Source: Rugalucina vietnamica
Taxonomy: Eukaryota; Mollusca; Bivalvia; Lucinida; Lucinidae
Length of the DNA: 64,000 nt
Assembly: GCA_964017185.1 (NCBI GenBank)
Contig: OZ024872.1
Location: forward strand, 45,408,188-45,472,187
Direction: 5' to 3'
The notes beneath the pieces are model-generated. The model was not told where the DNA came from, made no database searches, and saw only the letters and a program-made list of their open reading frames with translations. The position numbers were made by a program, and so were the translations under genes. Position 1 is the stretch's first letter; each line of letters starts with the position of its first letter. This document shows, in pieces, positions 53,901 through 64,000 of the stretch.

Positions 53901-56900
53901 ACGATAACGCTGGATAATTCTATTCAATCTTCGACACTGTATTCGTTGGAGTGCATTTCTTTTGTCTCATCTGGACAGCTGAATACGGTGTCACAATTGG
54001 ATGCCTGTTACTGAGGATATTTCTTATCCGCCAAAATCATACATTCGTTTGGAAATGGTAAATCAGTGCAAATTTTTGGATTTAACGTAAACTGTTGGGC
54101 ATCATTAAGATGCCCAATGAACCCACACTCAATGTACCTTATTTGTCCGTCCACAATTGTCTACAATTATCTATGAATGTATGGAGTGGTACTTTCTATG
54201 GCCAGAATAAAGTTGTTGGGGCTCATTGCTAGGCCTACATATTTCGTGTGAAAATAGCATCGTAACCATAGCAACACAAGTAAAACTCTATCCTGTGGCG
54301 ACAGAGAATATGCATACCTTATGCGAATGTACAGAAAGGGATCTAACTGAAGAAGGTTTCAGGCGAAAATAATGGTAGCGGTGGAAATTTGAAACGGAAG
54401 CTATAAGAATCTTCATCATAAGCAAATAGCCAACATAGGATCGGGTGACAAGCGTTTAAAACATAACAAGGATATACACAGTATTCTGTGTGGTGTGATG
54501 GGGGTTGTCGGACCCAAGTTGGTAGAAAAGTCTGAATGGTATTCTTGGTTTGACGATCCATATTGTCTGCAAACGAACATGAAGATTCATTCTCGATTGA
54601 GTTTGCAGAAATTTTGCGGCGGTAAAAACGGTCAAGTCAGCAACAGTTTTGTAAGGCAACATTTCCGCTGCAGCATTTGCTGCTAAAAGCCCCTATCTTA
54701 CTGGAATGCGACAACCGGAGACTAGTTCGCGAATATTTCGCGACAAAGATTAACGATATAAACACAATTTTCATGTTGCAGTCTCATTATATAGACATTT
54801 TTGCGACAAATTCCCGAACTTCGGTCTAATTTTGAAAATATATCTCGCGACTTTCCCGCGAATGTATGTTATTTTCATTTTTGATTCGTACGACAGTCGC
54901 GCGACATTCGTACCATTGTCGCTAAGTTTAATTTTCTCGCCAAATAGTCGCGAGTTTTTCGCATGTTGTCTCAAGACTGCCGCGCGACCGTCATGCGACA
55001 TTCGTACGAGTGTCGCGAAAATTTCGCATTGTAAATTCGCTAAAATTTCGCGGCGATCGTCGTGACACTCGCACGAACGTCGTGCGACCGTCGCACGACA
55101 GTCGCGCGACAGTCTTGCGAATTTTAGTGGCTTAAAATTCGCACAAAATTTTTAAACATGTTTAAAACCTTCGCGACCAGTTCGCGACTAGTTCGCGACA
55201 CGTGAAAATTCTCACGACACTCGTGCACTGTGGCATGTCGTGCGAAAGTGCCGCGACTAAATTCGCGAAACAGTCGCGAGGAATTCGCATGCCAATCCCC
55301 GGCCCCCTTAGGGTCGGGGATAGCAGGGACATAGCGGGGCTTAAGTGCCGGGATTTAATCTCCGTTGAATAGAGGAGAGCCAGCCTGAGCCGTCGGACGC
55401 CGACAACGGAAACGTCCATTGTAAGGAATCATAAGAGAAAACCAAGTGGCATATTATAAGTTCATTACAAAAAAAAAAGTACCAAAGCTCATGCAAATGT
55501 TTGGTGTTGTTCACGGGGACCCAACTGTTAATCGTGATTATTGATGCGACGTGGAATGTTAATGCATGCTATTATGAAGTTTCGTATGCGTCGGCGAGTT
55601 TGTTACGAATGCGACACTCCACATCCTCTGTCATTGGACGGTAAGTACCACATGTTTTGCTCTCGCGAAAATAAACAAAGCCGAGTTTACAAAATCGGCG
55701 TCCACTATGATCTGCAAAAATCTTCTATGTTCCCACTTGAAGTCAACTGGAATACTTATGGCACTTGTGTTTTTCAGTTTATGGTTTATAAAGTTGACAG
55801 GTAGATACAAGATTGCCACGAAAACTCATTACATTCTTAAAGTCCTTTTGTTTTTCTAATTCTTGACCGTAAATTAAAAAAGTGTAACACAGTCTTGTGG
55901 TGTCTTTAATATTGAAATATGTATCAAAATGGCTTTGTAAATGCACACTTATATACTGAGCGTGAAAAACAGTAAGATAAGCATCTTTCGTATGCATCGT
56001 AGATTTTGTTAAAATTTAATATGCGACAAAGAAATGCATCGTGGAAGATTGAGACCGATGAATCAGTAACATTAAATAGCAAATGTTACGATATGGAGAC
56101 ATTGATGCATTTTCTTCGATTAATATTTTCTAGATACATGTTAAAGGGGTCAACCATGTTTTTATACTGTACGTACTCGTATTAACATTTGCAGAGGCTG
56201 GAGAAAGTTGTTTTAGCCTAAGGCCGAGGGTTCAAAGGGCTCTCGAAAGACTCTTCTAATTGCAATAAAATAACCATAGTTGATCGCTGTTCTTGTTCAA
56301 CACATCATTCCCATGGAAAACTGACTGACAACCGCACCTAAAAACCGCACAAATCCCTTTAATTCTTTTGTTTTCTCTCCCCCCCCCACCCCCGCTTTTC
56401 AAAATGCATGGAGCCACCGATATTAAATGATCAAATATTATTTGGTTTAGCCTTAGTGGTCATTCAATGTTAGGAAACATATTACCTATGTCACTGATAT
56501 GCCCGAAAATGAGTTGCTGTTTCGAGGCAAGAAGTCACTCGAATGTTGACAAAGCAATATCAGAAAACTACGGAAGAGCATTAGAGCCAGGTATTTTTTT
56601 TTTTAATTTTGAAATTTCGAGTTATTAAGTCGAAATTTCGACTTAGTAACTCGAAATTTCGACTTACTATCTCGAAATTTCGACTTATTATCTCGAAATT
56701 TCGACTAAGTAACTCGAAATTTCGACTTACTAACTCGAAATTTCGACTTATTATCTCGCAATTTCGACATAGTAACTCGAAATTTCGACTTAATAACTCG
56801 AAATTTCGACTTGGTAACTCGAAATTTCGACTTACTATTTCGAAATTTCGACTTACTATCTCGAAATTTCGACTTATTATCTCGAAATTTCGACATAGTA

Positions 56901-58881
56901 ACTCGAAATTTCGACTTAGTAACTCGAAATTTCGACTTACTATCTTGAAATTTTGACTTATTATCTCGAAATTTCGACATAGTAACTAGAAATTTCGACT
57001 TGGTAACTCGAAATTTCGACTTACTATTTCGAAATTTCGACTTATTATCTCGAAATTTCGTCTTAGTAACTCGAAATTTCGACTTACTATCTCGAAATTT
57101 CGACTTACTATCTCGAAATTTCGACTTATTATCTCGAAATTTCGACATAGTAACTCGAAATTTCGACTTAATAACTCAAAATTTCGACTTGGTAACTCGA
57201 AATTTCGACTTACTATTTCGAAATTTCGACTTATTATCTCGAAATTTCGACTTAGTTACTCGAAATTTCGACTTACTATCTCGAAATTTCGACTTACTAT
57301 CTCGAAATTTCGACTTATTATCTCGAAATTTCGACATAGTAACTCGAAATTTCGACTTACTATCTCGAAATTTCGACTTATTATCTCGAAATTTCGACTT
57401 AATAACTCGAAATTTCGACTTGGTAACTCGAAAGTTCGACTTACTATCTATTACAGGAAACTGGCGTACAGTAGAGTAAATAAGTCGAAATTTCGAGATC
57501 TAGTAAGTCGAAATTTCGAGTTACTAAGTCGAAATTTCGAGTTACTTAGTCGAAACTTCGAGATAGTAAGTCGAAATTTCGAGTTATTAAGTCGAAATTT
57601 CGAGATAATAAGTCGAAATTTCGAGATAGTAAGTCGAAATTTCGAGTTATTAAGTCGAAATTTCGAGATAGTAAGTCGAAATTTCGAGTTATTAAGTCGA
57701 AATTTCGAGATAATAAGTCGAAATTTCGATATAGTAAGTCGAAATTTCGAGTTATTAAGTCGAAATTTCGAGAAAATAAGTCGAAATTTCGATATAGTAA
57801 GTCGAAATTTCGAGTTACTAATTCGAAATTTCGAGTTACTAAGTCGAAATTTCGACTTAATAACTCGAAATTTCAAAATTAAAAAAAAAAAAATTACCTG
57901 GCCCTAATACTCTTCCGTAGAAAACCACTCTGTGATCTCATTCAAAATAAAAGTGGCACATGCTTTGAAGCTCGCTCAACGAAGTACATGTAGTACAAGG
58001 AAAAAATACATCATGCAATAATGCTCTTGATAAAAGCTCAAGTTATGCTTCTGCATTGACGTAAATAACTTTTGTAAGAGCACAACAAAATGCTAATTCT
58101 TCCATGACTCATTCTAGTAGTACGTACCTTTATCTTCGATGCATACAAAAGATACTTATCTTACTGCTTTTCACGCTCAGTAGATAAATGTGCATTTACA
58201 AAGCCATTTTAATACATATTTCAATAAAGACACCCATAGGACTGTGTTATACTTCTTAGTTTACGACCAAGAATTAGAAAAACAAAAGGACTTTAAGAAT
58301 GTAATGTGTATTCGTGGCAATCTTGTATCTACCTGTCAACTTTATAAACCATTAGCTGAAAAACACAAGTGCCGTAAGTATTCCAATTGACTTCAAGTGG
58401 GAATATAGAAGAATTTTGAAGATCATAGTGGACGCCGATTTTGTAAACTCGGCTTTGTTTATTTTCACGAGAGCAAAACATGTGATACTTACCGTCCAAG
58501 GACAGAGGATGTGGATTGTCGCATTCGTAACGAACTCGCCGACGCATACGAAACTTCATAATGGCTTGCATTAACATTCCACGTCGCTTCAATAATTACG
58601 ATTAACAGTTGGGTCCCCGTGTTGTTAGTCAGAATAAAAGTAAAAATCATTTCAAATTGTTGTCTTACATGCGCACTCCTACAAACAAATAAATTAATTG
58701 TTTTGCCTATATAAACTGATTTTACAAAAATTCTTTTGAGACGACCTGGTATTTTAAGCGAAGTCCGAGCTCTGTCACCGTCACCGTCTTAGTCCGTAAA
58801 TGTCTAATAAACACCAAGATTATGAAATAAGCTGTCAGCATCACGCAGCGTTTGTTTCAGACAGTTAACCCATATTTGACG
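50938..58881 (+). repeat. Tandem duplication unit 2
   Basis: This is the second head-to-tail copy of 42,994-50,937. It contains the same elements at matching offsets: Penelope tail 51,271-52,034, M1 52,036-52,226, R2 53,357-53,755, TCGCGA element near 54,687-55,344, and the 21-bp array element 56,568-57,920. After 58,886 the sequence turns unique. Confidence 0.93.
56568..57920. mobile_element. 21-bp array element, copy in unit 2
   Basis: Same structure as 48,625-49,976, with identical order of spacer variants and only one or two homopolymer length differences. The array has not expanded or contracted since the duplication. Confidence 0.85.
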
Positions 58882-58985
58882 AGTGGATTTTCCGATCACT
58901 ATCATTTGGGTGAGTCCACTTTCATTTTAACGGTATCAGGAGTGATTTTTAAATTTTATTCAATTTTTCGATGAAAGTTCTCTTA

Positions 58986-59052
58986 GCAAACAGAATAGCC
59001 CCAGATGGGACGCCGCGTTCTGCGGCGTCACATCTGGGGCTATTCTGTTTGC
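58986..59052. other. 67-bp near-perfect hairpin
   Basis: Arms of 32 bp starting GCAAACAGAATAGCCCCAGA are inverted with two mismatches across a three-base loop. The tip is GC-rich (GACGCCGCG/TGCGGCGTC) in AT-rich surroundings. It could be a solo MITE, a foldback remnant or an RNA hairpin. No target duplication was identified. Confidence 0.8.
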
Positions 59053-60448
59053 CTATGTCCCATTAAAGGCACGCCAGGCTGAAATAAGTTAATGAAAATT
59101 GTTTATGTCAGGTATTCATAATATGGATCATATTGTTTCTGTCAGCAGTCTAGTCCACTGGCTTATTTCGAAAGATTGTTTGATCACTGAACATGCTGAC
59201 TGTCTCGTGACAACCAAATTTTAGCCAACATGGTGACCTTTCTGAACTGACTAGCCATCAGATGTAACTAAATTCATTGTTTTGTGAAGTTTTGTCGTTC
59301 TATAAAGATTCTTTTAGTTAAACATCGGACCTAGAACTAAAGTATGTTTAGTACTGAGAAAATCGGGAAAACTCGAATTGTATACTATCTTAAAGTGCAA
59401 TTGCGTCTAAATGTAAACATATACCCTACATAAATTACTGTATGAACATATAGATGTCGGTGAAGCAAGAAAAGAAATTTCCGTTGGCGCTCCTTGCAAA
59501 AAAATAACCGGTCATTTAGTACCTTTGATTTTCTGTAAGACATAAGTGTACATAATATGGATTAACAGTAACTCCTTTCTTTGCAACAAATGGGAAATGA
59601 CCAACTAATGATGAAATGTGTACAACCAAAACACTTTAAATAAGACAAAGAGCTTATGTGACATTCTTGTAAACCGCGTAAATTTTGGAGGAATATATTA
59701 TTTCGATAATTTCTCAAAGTCTAGGCAGAGATGAAAGTGAATTGTCACCACTGTATGATTTATAGCTAGTTTATTACAGCCAGAGTAATAAGCCAAACAT
59801 CCAATTTTCTGAAAAGGTCATATATCACAATGTCGTTTACAACAAGCATTCAAATCGCGATACAACACGCCATGTATGTAGTATTTTTCTTGGAATAAAG
59901 CTAGACCTTATGGTTAATTCTGAGAATAAATTTCGCGAGTCCCAAAATGAAAGACGTGTGTAAGCAGCCGACAAGACAACATTTTAGCGAATAGACTGGT
60001 ACCTCAGCGGCCAATTGCATCTTTATACTGAATTTGGACAGGTCGAGACATTTTAGCCTCGTGCATATGCGTCTGAATTTCTACCCCGACAATCTCTGAT
60101 TCCTGATCGGTGCATCTGACTGGAAGATTTTATTTACATGTCTATGTTTCTCCTCCAACTACAAGACAAAGGAGTCGAGCTTTTGTAAGAGATATTTTTG
60201 ATAATAACTACCGGTTAAAACAATCATAACTAGCTCTTCGTACATCATTTTATATCTATTGTAACGTTACTCGTATATTATGTATAACGACTAGTTTTGT
60301 AAACATGGTAAATAAACTTCCCCGCTAATTTGTCTGGGATGAAATTTTAAACTCTGCTATAGTCTCATTCGTTCTTTACGTACTACGATAGTTTAAGCAT
60401 CATGTCTGTTGGACTTTTTCGTTAACATATAAGACTTTTTCGTTAACA
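59053..60448. other. Intergenic, nothing recognised
   Basis: About 1.4 kb of AT-rich DNA with no shared repeats and no supported exons. Confidence 0.35.
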
Positions 60449-60727
60449 CATCAGGAAAACATGTCCGTGCAATGTATACCCCCTTAAACCCCACTTTTAT
60501 ATAGCAAAACTGGGGTATGCAGGGGTATACCTATTTTTCTTATTTTTGCTCCAAAACATAGATTGTGGGTACTCGTTAGAACCGCCTCAGCGAGGCGGTT
60601 CTAACGTGTACCCACAATCTATGTTTTGAGCAAAAATAAGAAAAATATCAACATTTTTCTGGTGAAATTTTCAATTTTTGGTACTGAAAAAAATCCCTAT
60701 ATATTGTATGGGCAAGTTTTCGTAATG
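60449..60727. mobile_element. Palindromic MITE (copy 2)
   Basis: TIRs are CATCAGGAAAACATGTCC and AAGTTTTCGTAATG, with the central GTTAGAACCGCCTC/GAGGCGGTTCTAAC palindrome between AACATAGATTGTGGGTAC and its inverse. ATATAAGAC occurs at 60,427-60,435 and right after the element at 60,728. If this is the target duplication, the left end includes about 13 further bases. Confidence 0.8.
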
Positions 60728-61189
60728 ATATAAGACTAGGTTTCAATCCGTTGTTGTCATGACTGGGCGCACACAGACGTGTAATTGTTATTTACATAGT
60801 GAAACTAGAAATATAAATGCATTAATGTGAAAAATAATGATGATATTCTTTAGTGGGAAGGACATTATATGAAATCGTCAATGCCCTGCACGCTGTGTAA
60901 AATAATAACGCGCTCGACAAATTAAGCTAAAAACCACTAAAATACATTCTACTTATAACATACATGTAAAACACTCTAATTCTAATACACATTGAATGCA
61001 TGTAGTAATCGACAAAGATTCAGCATATCCGCACCATTTTCATTATTCGAATATTATCTAAACGTTAAAGGGTACAATGTTTGATACTGAAGATATCCAT
61101 ATTAAAGTCACCAAATATATTTGTTTTGGATGATATGAACATTCTTATATAATGGCATTTTCGTTCTCAAATTCTTGAAATTGAACCGA

Positions 61190-61315
61190 AGAACTGACTA
61201 AATGTTATGAACCACTTCAGAAGCTGAGGGTGAGGTTATGGCCATGTAAAATCGATTTAAGCCCGCCAGTAATTTTAATATTACTGATCTGTGGTGGTTC
61301 TTTGCTAATATGTTA
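61190..61315 (+). repeat. Penelope tail fragment
   Basis: GAACTGACTAAATGTTATGA, TTCAGAAGCTGAGGGTGAGG and ATATTACTGATC match the tail between 37,995 and 38,120. Confidence 0.6.
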
Positions 61316-61322
61316 AAACGCC

Positions 61323-61396
61323 CTAAAGCACATGAAAATCTAAAACTTATGTGATCATAGAACAATACGTATTTAGGTCATGAATCCATCAGGTAA
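61323..61396 (+). repeat. R1 copy 2, left piece
   Basis: CACATGAAAATCTAAAACTT and GAACAATACGTATTTAGG match 25,650-25,735. The right piece resumes at 63,151. Confidence 0.6.
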
Positions 61397-61398
61397 TA

Positions 61399-63148
61399 TA
61401 CTCAGTACATAAAGAAACGCAAAAGGTATATTTTCTGTCATAACTTGTACAATTTTAAAGATAACTATTTCAAATCTACAGAAAAGAAAGAATGACATGT
61501 CTCCTACCCGCAGACTGAATTCCATATTTTTTTCGAACACGGAAACATTATGTGTTTTTTTTTGTGTCAATAAAGAGTACCCATAAATAAAAAGTCGCAA
61601 GAATTTGTGGTGATGAATACTCTTTTGTACCACTTTAAAAACCTGGTCTGTTCACTTTTTTGCCTTAAAACGATGATTCATCTGTTTCTGATTGCCTTTC
61701 ATAAACCAGAATTGAGTTTGTGAGTCACTATGGCTATCTTTGGCTGCTATAGTCAACAACATGAATAAGTGGCCAAAATGCTCTTAACAATGGTCAATTT
61801 GGCACACTTAAAAATGTGTGTCATAAGTAAAAATTGGGCTCGGCTGCAAATTATATGAGTAAACACTTCTTTCAGAAGAATAATACTGTCTAAAACACAG
61901 CTGTTTACTGTTCATAAAATGTAACGCACCTTACATTTTGACCAAAATTGGCAAAATTTTAAGAACGTCTAAAAAATTAATTCGTGGGACTAGCAAATTG
62001 AAAATAACGCTAAATTGGCATCGAATACTGTTGTAAACTTTCATGCTATCAAATTCTAAATCCTTTTATTTTATACTTTACAGTGAAACCCAATGTATAT
62101 CAAAACTTAATAAAATTAGTATTTTCATTGATATGAAATTTCACTGATATCAAATCTCACTGATATCAAAAGTCACTAGTGACTGATATCAGCCTATATC
62201 GTCACTGTAATGACGTCAGATTTTTTGGATTACTTCTGATGTTTCCATTTACTTGACGTCATTAAATGTGTCTCAATTCAGAAATTCAAACGCCTATAAC
62301 TCCGTTATTTATGAACGAAAACATAAAGTGTGGGTAATCATTTTCTTAGTTTGAACATAAGGAACAATGTGGTACCAAAATTATTTGTGTTTTCAAAAAT
62401 TTTTTGTTTTTGCATTTTCACCGCCTACCTTGTGCATTGGAAAATGCCTGTGCATTGTATAAAATAAAAAGAAAATTTGCTTTTTTTTCGGTGAATACCA
62501 AATATATTTCATCTCGTGAGTTGAAAACATAATAATTTTCACTCGTGCTGCGCACTCGTGAAAATTCTGATGTTTTCAACTCACTCGATGAAATATATTT
62601 GGTATTCACCTTAAAAAGCAAATATCCTCTATATATTAACCTTGATATTATCACCAAGAGAAACTGTTTTCAATGAACCGGAAGCTCTGAAATACGACCA
62701 GAAATTTTAACTGAGGGTAAGCTTTAAGAGAGTCACATTTATGTTAACTAACATTATTTATATCATTTACCGAAAAGGAGACCAAAATGCCGAATTTCGA
62801 AAGAGCTTGTTATTTTTCATAAAACACATTTTTAAAAATCCAAACAAATTTTGTCTTTAATTTAATGAAATTTAATTAATTTTGTGTTTTTATGATTTGG
62901 TGGACCACAATGATCATACTCGAAGCAAAATTTTATTTAATTATTCCCTCAATTGTGTTTTTTGGAGAAAAATGTTGATTTAACAAGTTTTCACCTAAAT
63001 TACACCCGCTTTCAAATCGCAACGAAACTCAGTTGTGAAATTTTCATATGAATGGCAAATCCTTATAATTACTTAGACTTTAGAAATATATTATACTTAC
63101 CCGAAAAAAATTAAAATGAAAACTTTGCGTTTCATTTTGTACTGAGTA
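61399..63148. mobile_element. 1.75-kb TIR element flanked by TA
   Basis: Left end TACTCAGTACATAAAGAAAC and right end GTTTCATTTTGTACTGAGTA are inverted over about 27 bp and flanked by TA. TA flanks and size suggest Tc1/mariner, but no transposase frame was found. It splits R1 copy 2. A 150-bp hairpin lies inside. Confidence 0.6.
62478..62630. repeat. 150-bp hairpin
   Basis: Arms of about 70 bp contain GGTGAATACCAAATATATTT and CACTCGTG, with the inverse AAATATATTTGGTATTCACC, around a short CTGCG loop. Likely a small MITE. Confidence 0.7.
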
Positions 63149-63150
63149 TA

Positions 63151-63520
63151 TATCCGCCCTTAAAATTGAAATAGGAAACACTAGTACCTAAAGTAAGACC
63201 GTGGATAGAAGGTGTTGGTCCTTTTTAATTTGTTTTAACTTTGGTAGCCTGTTGATTAGGCTGCTTTGAAAAGATTGCTTGCTACCTTTAAAAACGATAC
63301 TCTGGTAACCCATATTTCTATAAATGTAAATTGACAGTGACAGTATTGGTACATGTATATTCCTGTCTGTTGCCATTGTTTTTGGTTTGTGCTGACCGGA
63401 TGGCTGCCTCGCTGTGAAAGGTAGCAACCCATCGTCTTAAACCAGCCCAAATAAATTGCGTAATAATTATATATAAATTGAAAATACACAAATTGACGCA
63501 AAAAGGGTAACATCACGAAA
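63151..63520 (+). repeat. R1 copy 2, right piece
   Basis: ATATCCGCCCTTAAAATTG, GTAAGACCGTGGATAGAAGG and TTTGTGCTGACCGGATGGCT match 25,805-26,040. Confidence 0.7.
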
Positions 63521-63660
63521 AATAAAAGAAAAATAAAAGAACAACCACCAAGGAGCGATCCCGGGAGCGGTGCGTCATAAATATTAAGAAATCATGTAAA
63601 TTGGATGCTTTTTAACATGTTTAAAGGTACTGCTCTTTCTGCATAGTTATGCGATCTTTG

Positions 63661-63905
63661 ATATGAACCTATGCATGAGAAAATCAATAATTTGGGTTTC
63701 CGAACAGGTCCTACACAAACCAGCCTATACAGTCACAAAAGCAGGCTAGAAGCTTGAAATTTTGGATTTAAGTAGAAGGGGAATCTTACTATCTTTCTAG
63801 CGAAATCAAAAATCGCTGATCAGCTGTGCAGATACTGCACAGCTGATCTGCACCTTTGTTTTTCGCATATGCAAATTGTTGCTTTTCTTATGCGGCGGTC
63901 CATAT
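63661..63905 (+). mobile_element. M1-family MITE, uninterrupted copy
   Basis: Runs from ATATGAACCTATGCATGAGA to GCGGCGGTCCATAT and has an intact inner hairpin (GCTGATCAGCTGTGCAG / CTGCACAGCTGATC). It is the empty-site reference for the Penelope insertion at 43,327. Confidence 0.75.
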
Positions 63906-64000
63906 TAGAAATATTCTGCAGGAACATTCTCTCATTTTATTTACATCATTTAATTAGAGATCATTAAAAGTTCCCTGGAAATCGACAGCCTTATTTTAAT

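Overview
The window looks like nuclear DNA from a marine bivalve mollusc, though no species can be named from the sequence. It is AT-rich and intron-containing. It has a cluster of secreted C1q-domain genes, a family strongly expanded in bivalves, and tRNA-derived SINEs, Penelope-like retroelements and many short terminal-inverted-repeat (TIR) elements. Only four host genes can be supported: three related two-exon genes coding for signal peptide, coiled coil and C1q domain, and one intronless class A GPCR. Most short open frames in the window are chance frames inside repeats.

Layout. 1-2,060: a Penelope tail fragment, a short retro-insertion with 24-bp target duplications, and C1q gene A (minus). 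4,910-9,390: a 4.47-kb long-TIR element inserted in a SINE, holding two copies of a TACGT-motif element, each with its own secondary insertion. 9,948-11,652: C1q gene B (minus). 12,991-14,943: C1q gene C (plus), whose C1q exon is split by a 278-bp palindromic MITE. 15,150-21,797: a complete Ty3/Gypsy-type LTR retrotransposon with almost identical LTRs, integrase placed before reverse transcriptase (the Gmr1-type order), inserted in a Penelope tail. 23,930-25,228: the GPCR gene. 25,600-34,600: MITEs, SINEs and simple repeats. 34,621-35,629: a mariner-like TIR element. 35,648-38,470: a MITE split by a Penelope-like element, which is itself interrupted by a 193-bp insertion carrying a hammerhead ribozyme. 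38,790-41,760: a decayed tandem repeat of about 180-200 bp with octamer-like motifs. 41,916-42,866: another TIR element. 42,994-58,881: a near-perfect 7.94-kb head-to-tail duplication; each copy carries a 1.35-kb element made of 21-bp units around the palindrome CGAAATTTCG. 58,986-63,905: hairpins, a second copy of the gene C MITE and a TA-flanked 1.75-kb TIR element.

Three themes stand out. First, several elements without evident common ancestry share one design: TIRs plus dense internal arrays of one short, mostly palindromic, CpG-rich word (TACGT, GCGCGT, TCGCGA, CGAAATTTCG, GGTTAACC/GGGTGCACCC). Second, a textbook minimal hammerhead ribozyme and a second hammerhead-like core both lie upstream of a similar retroelement 3' tail, and one of these tails belongs to a tRNA-SINE. 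Third, nesting order can be read directly in several places, including empty sites in sister copies, so relative insertion ages can be set.
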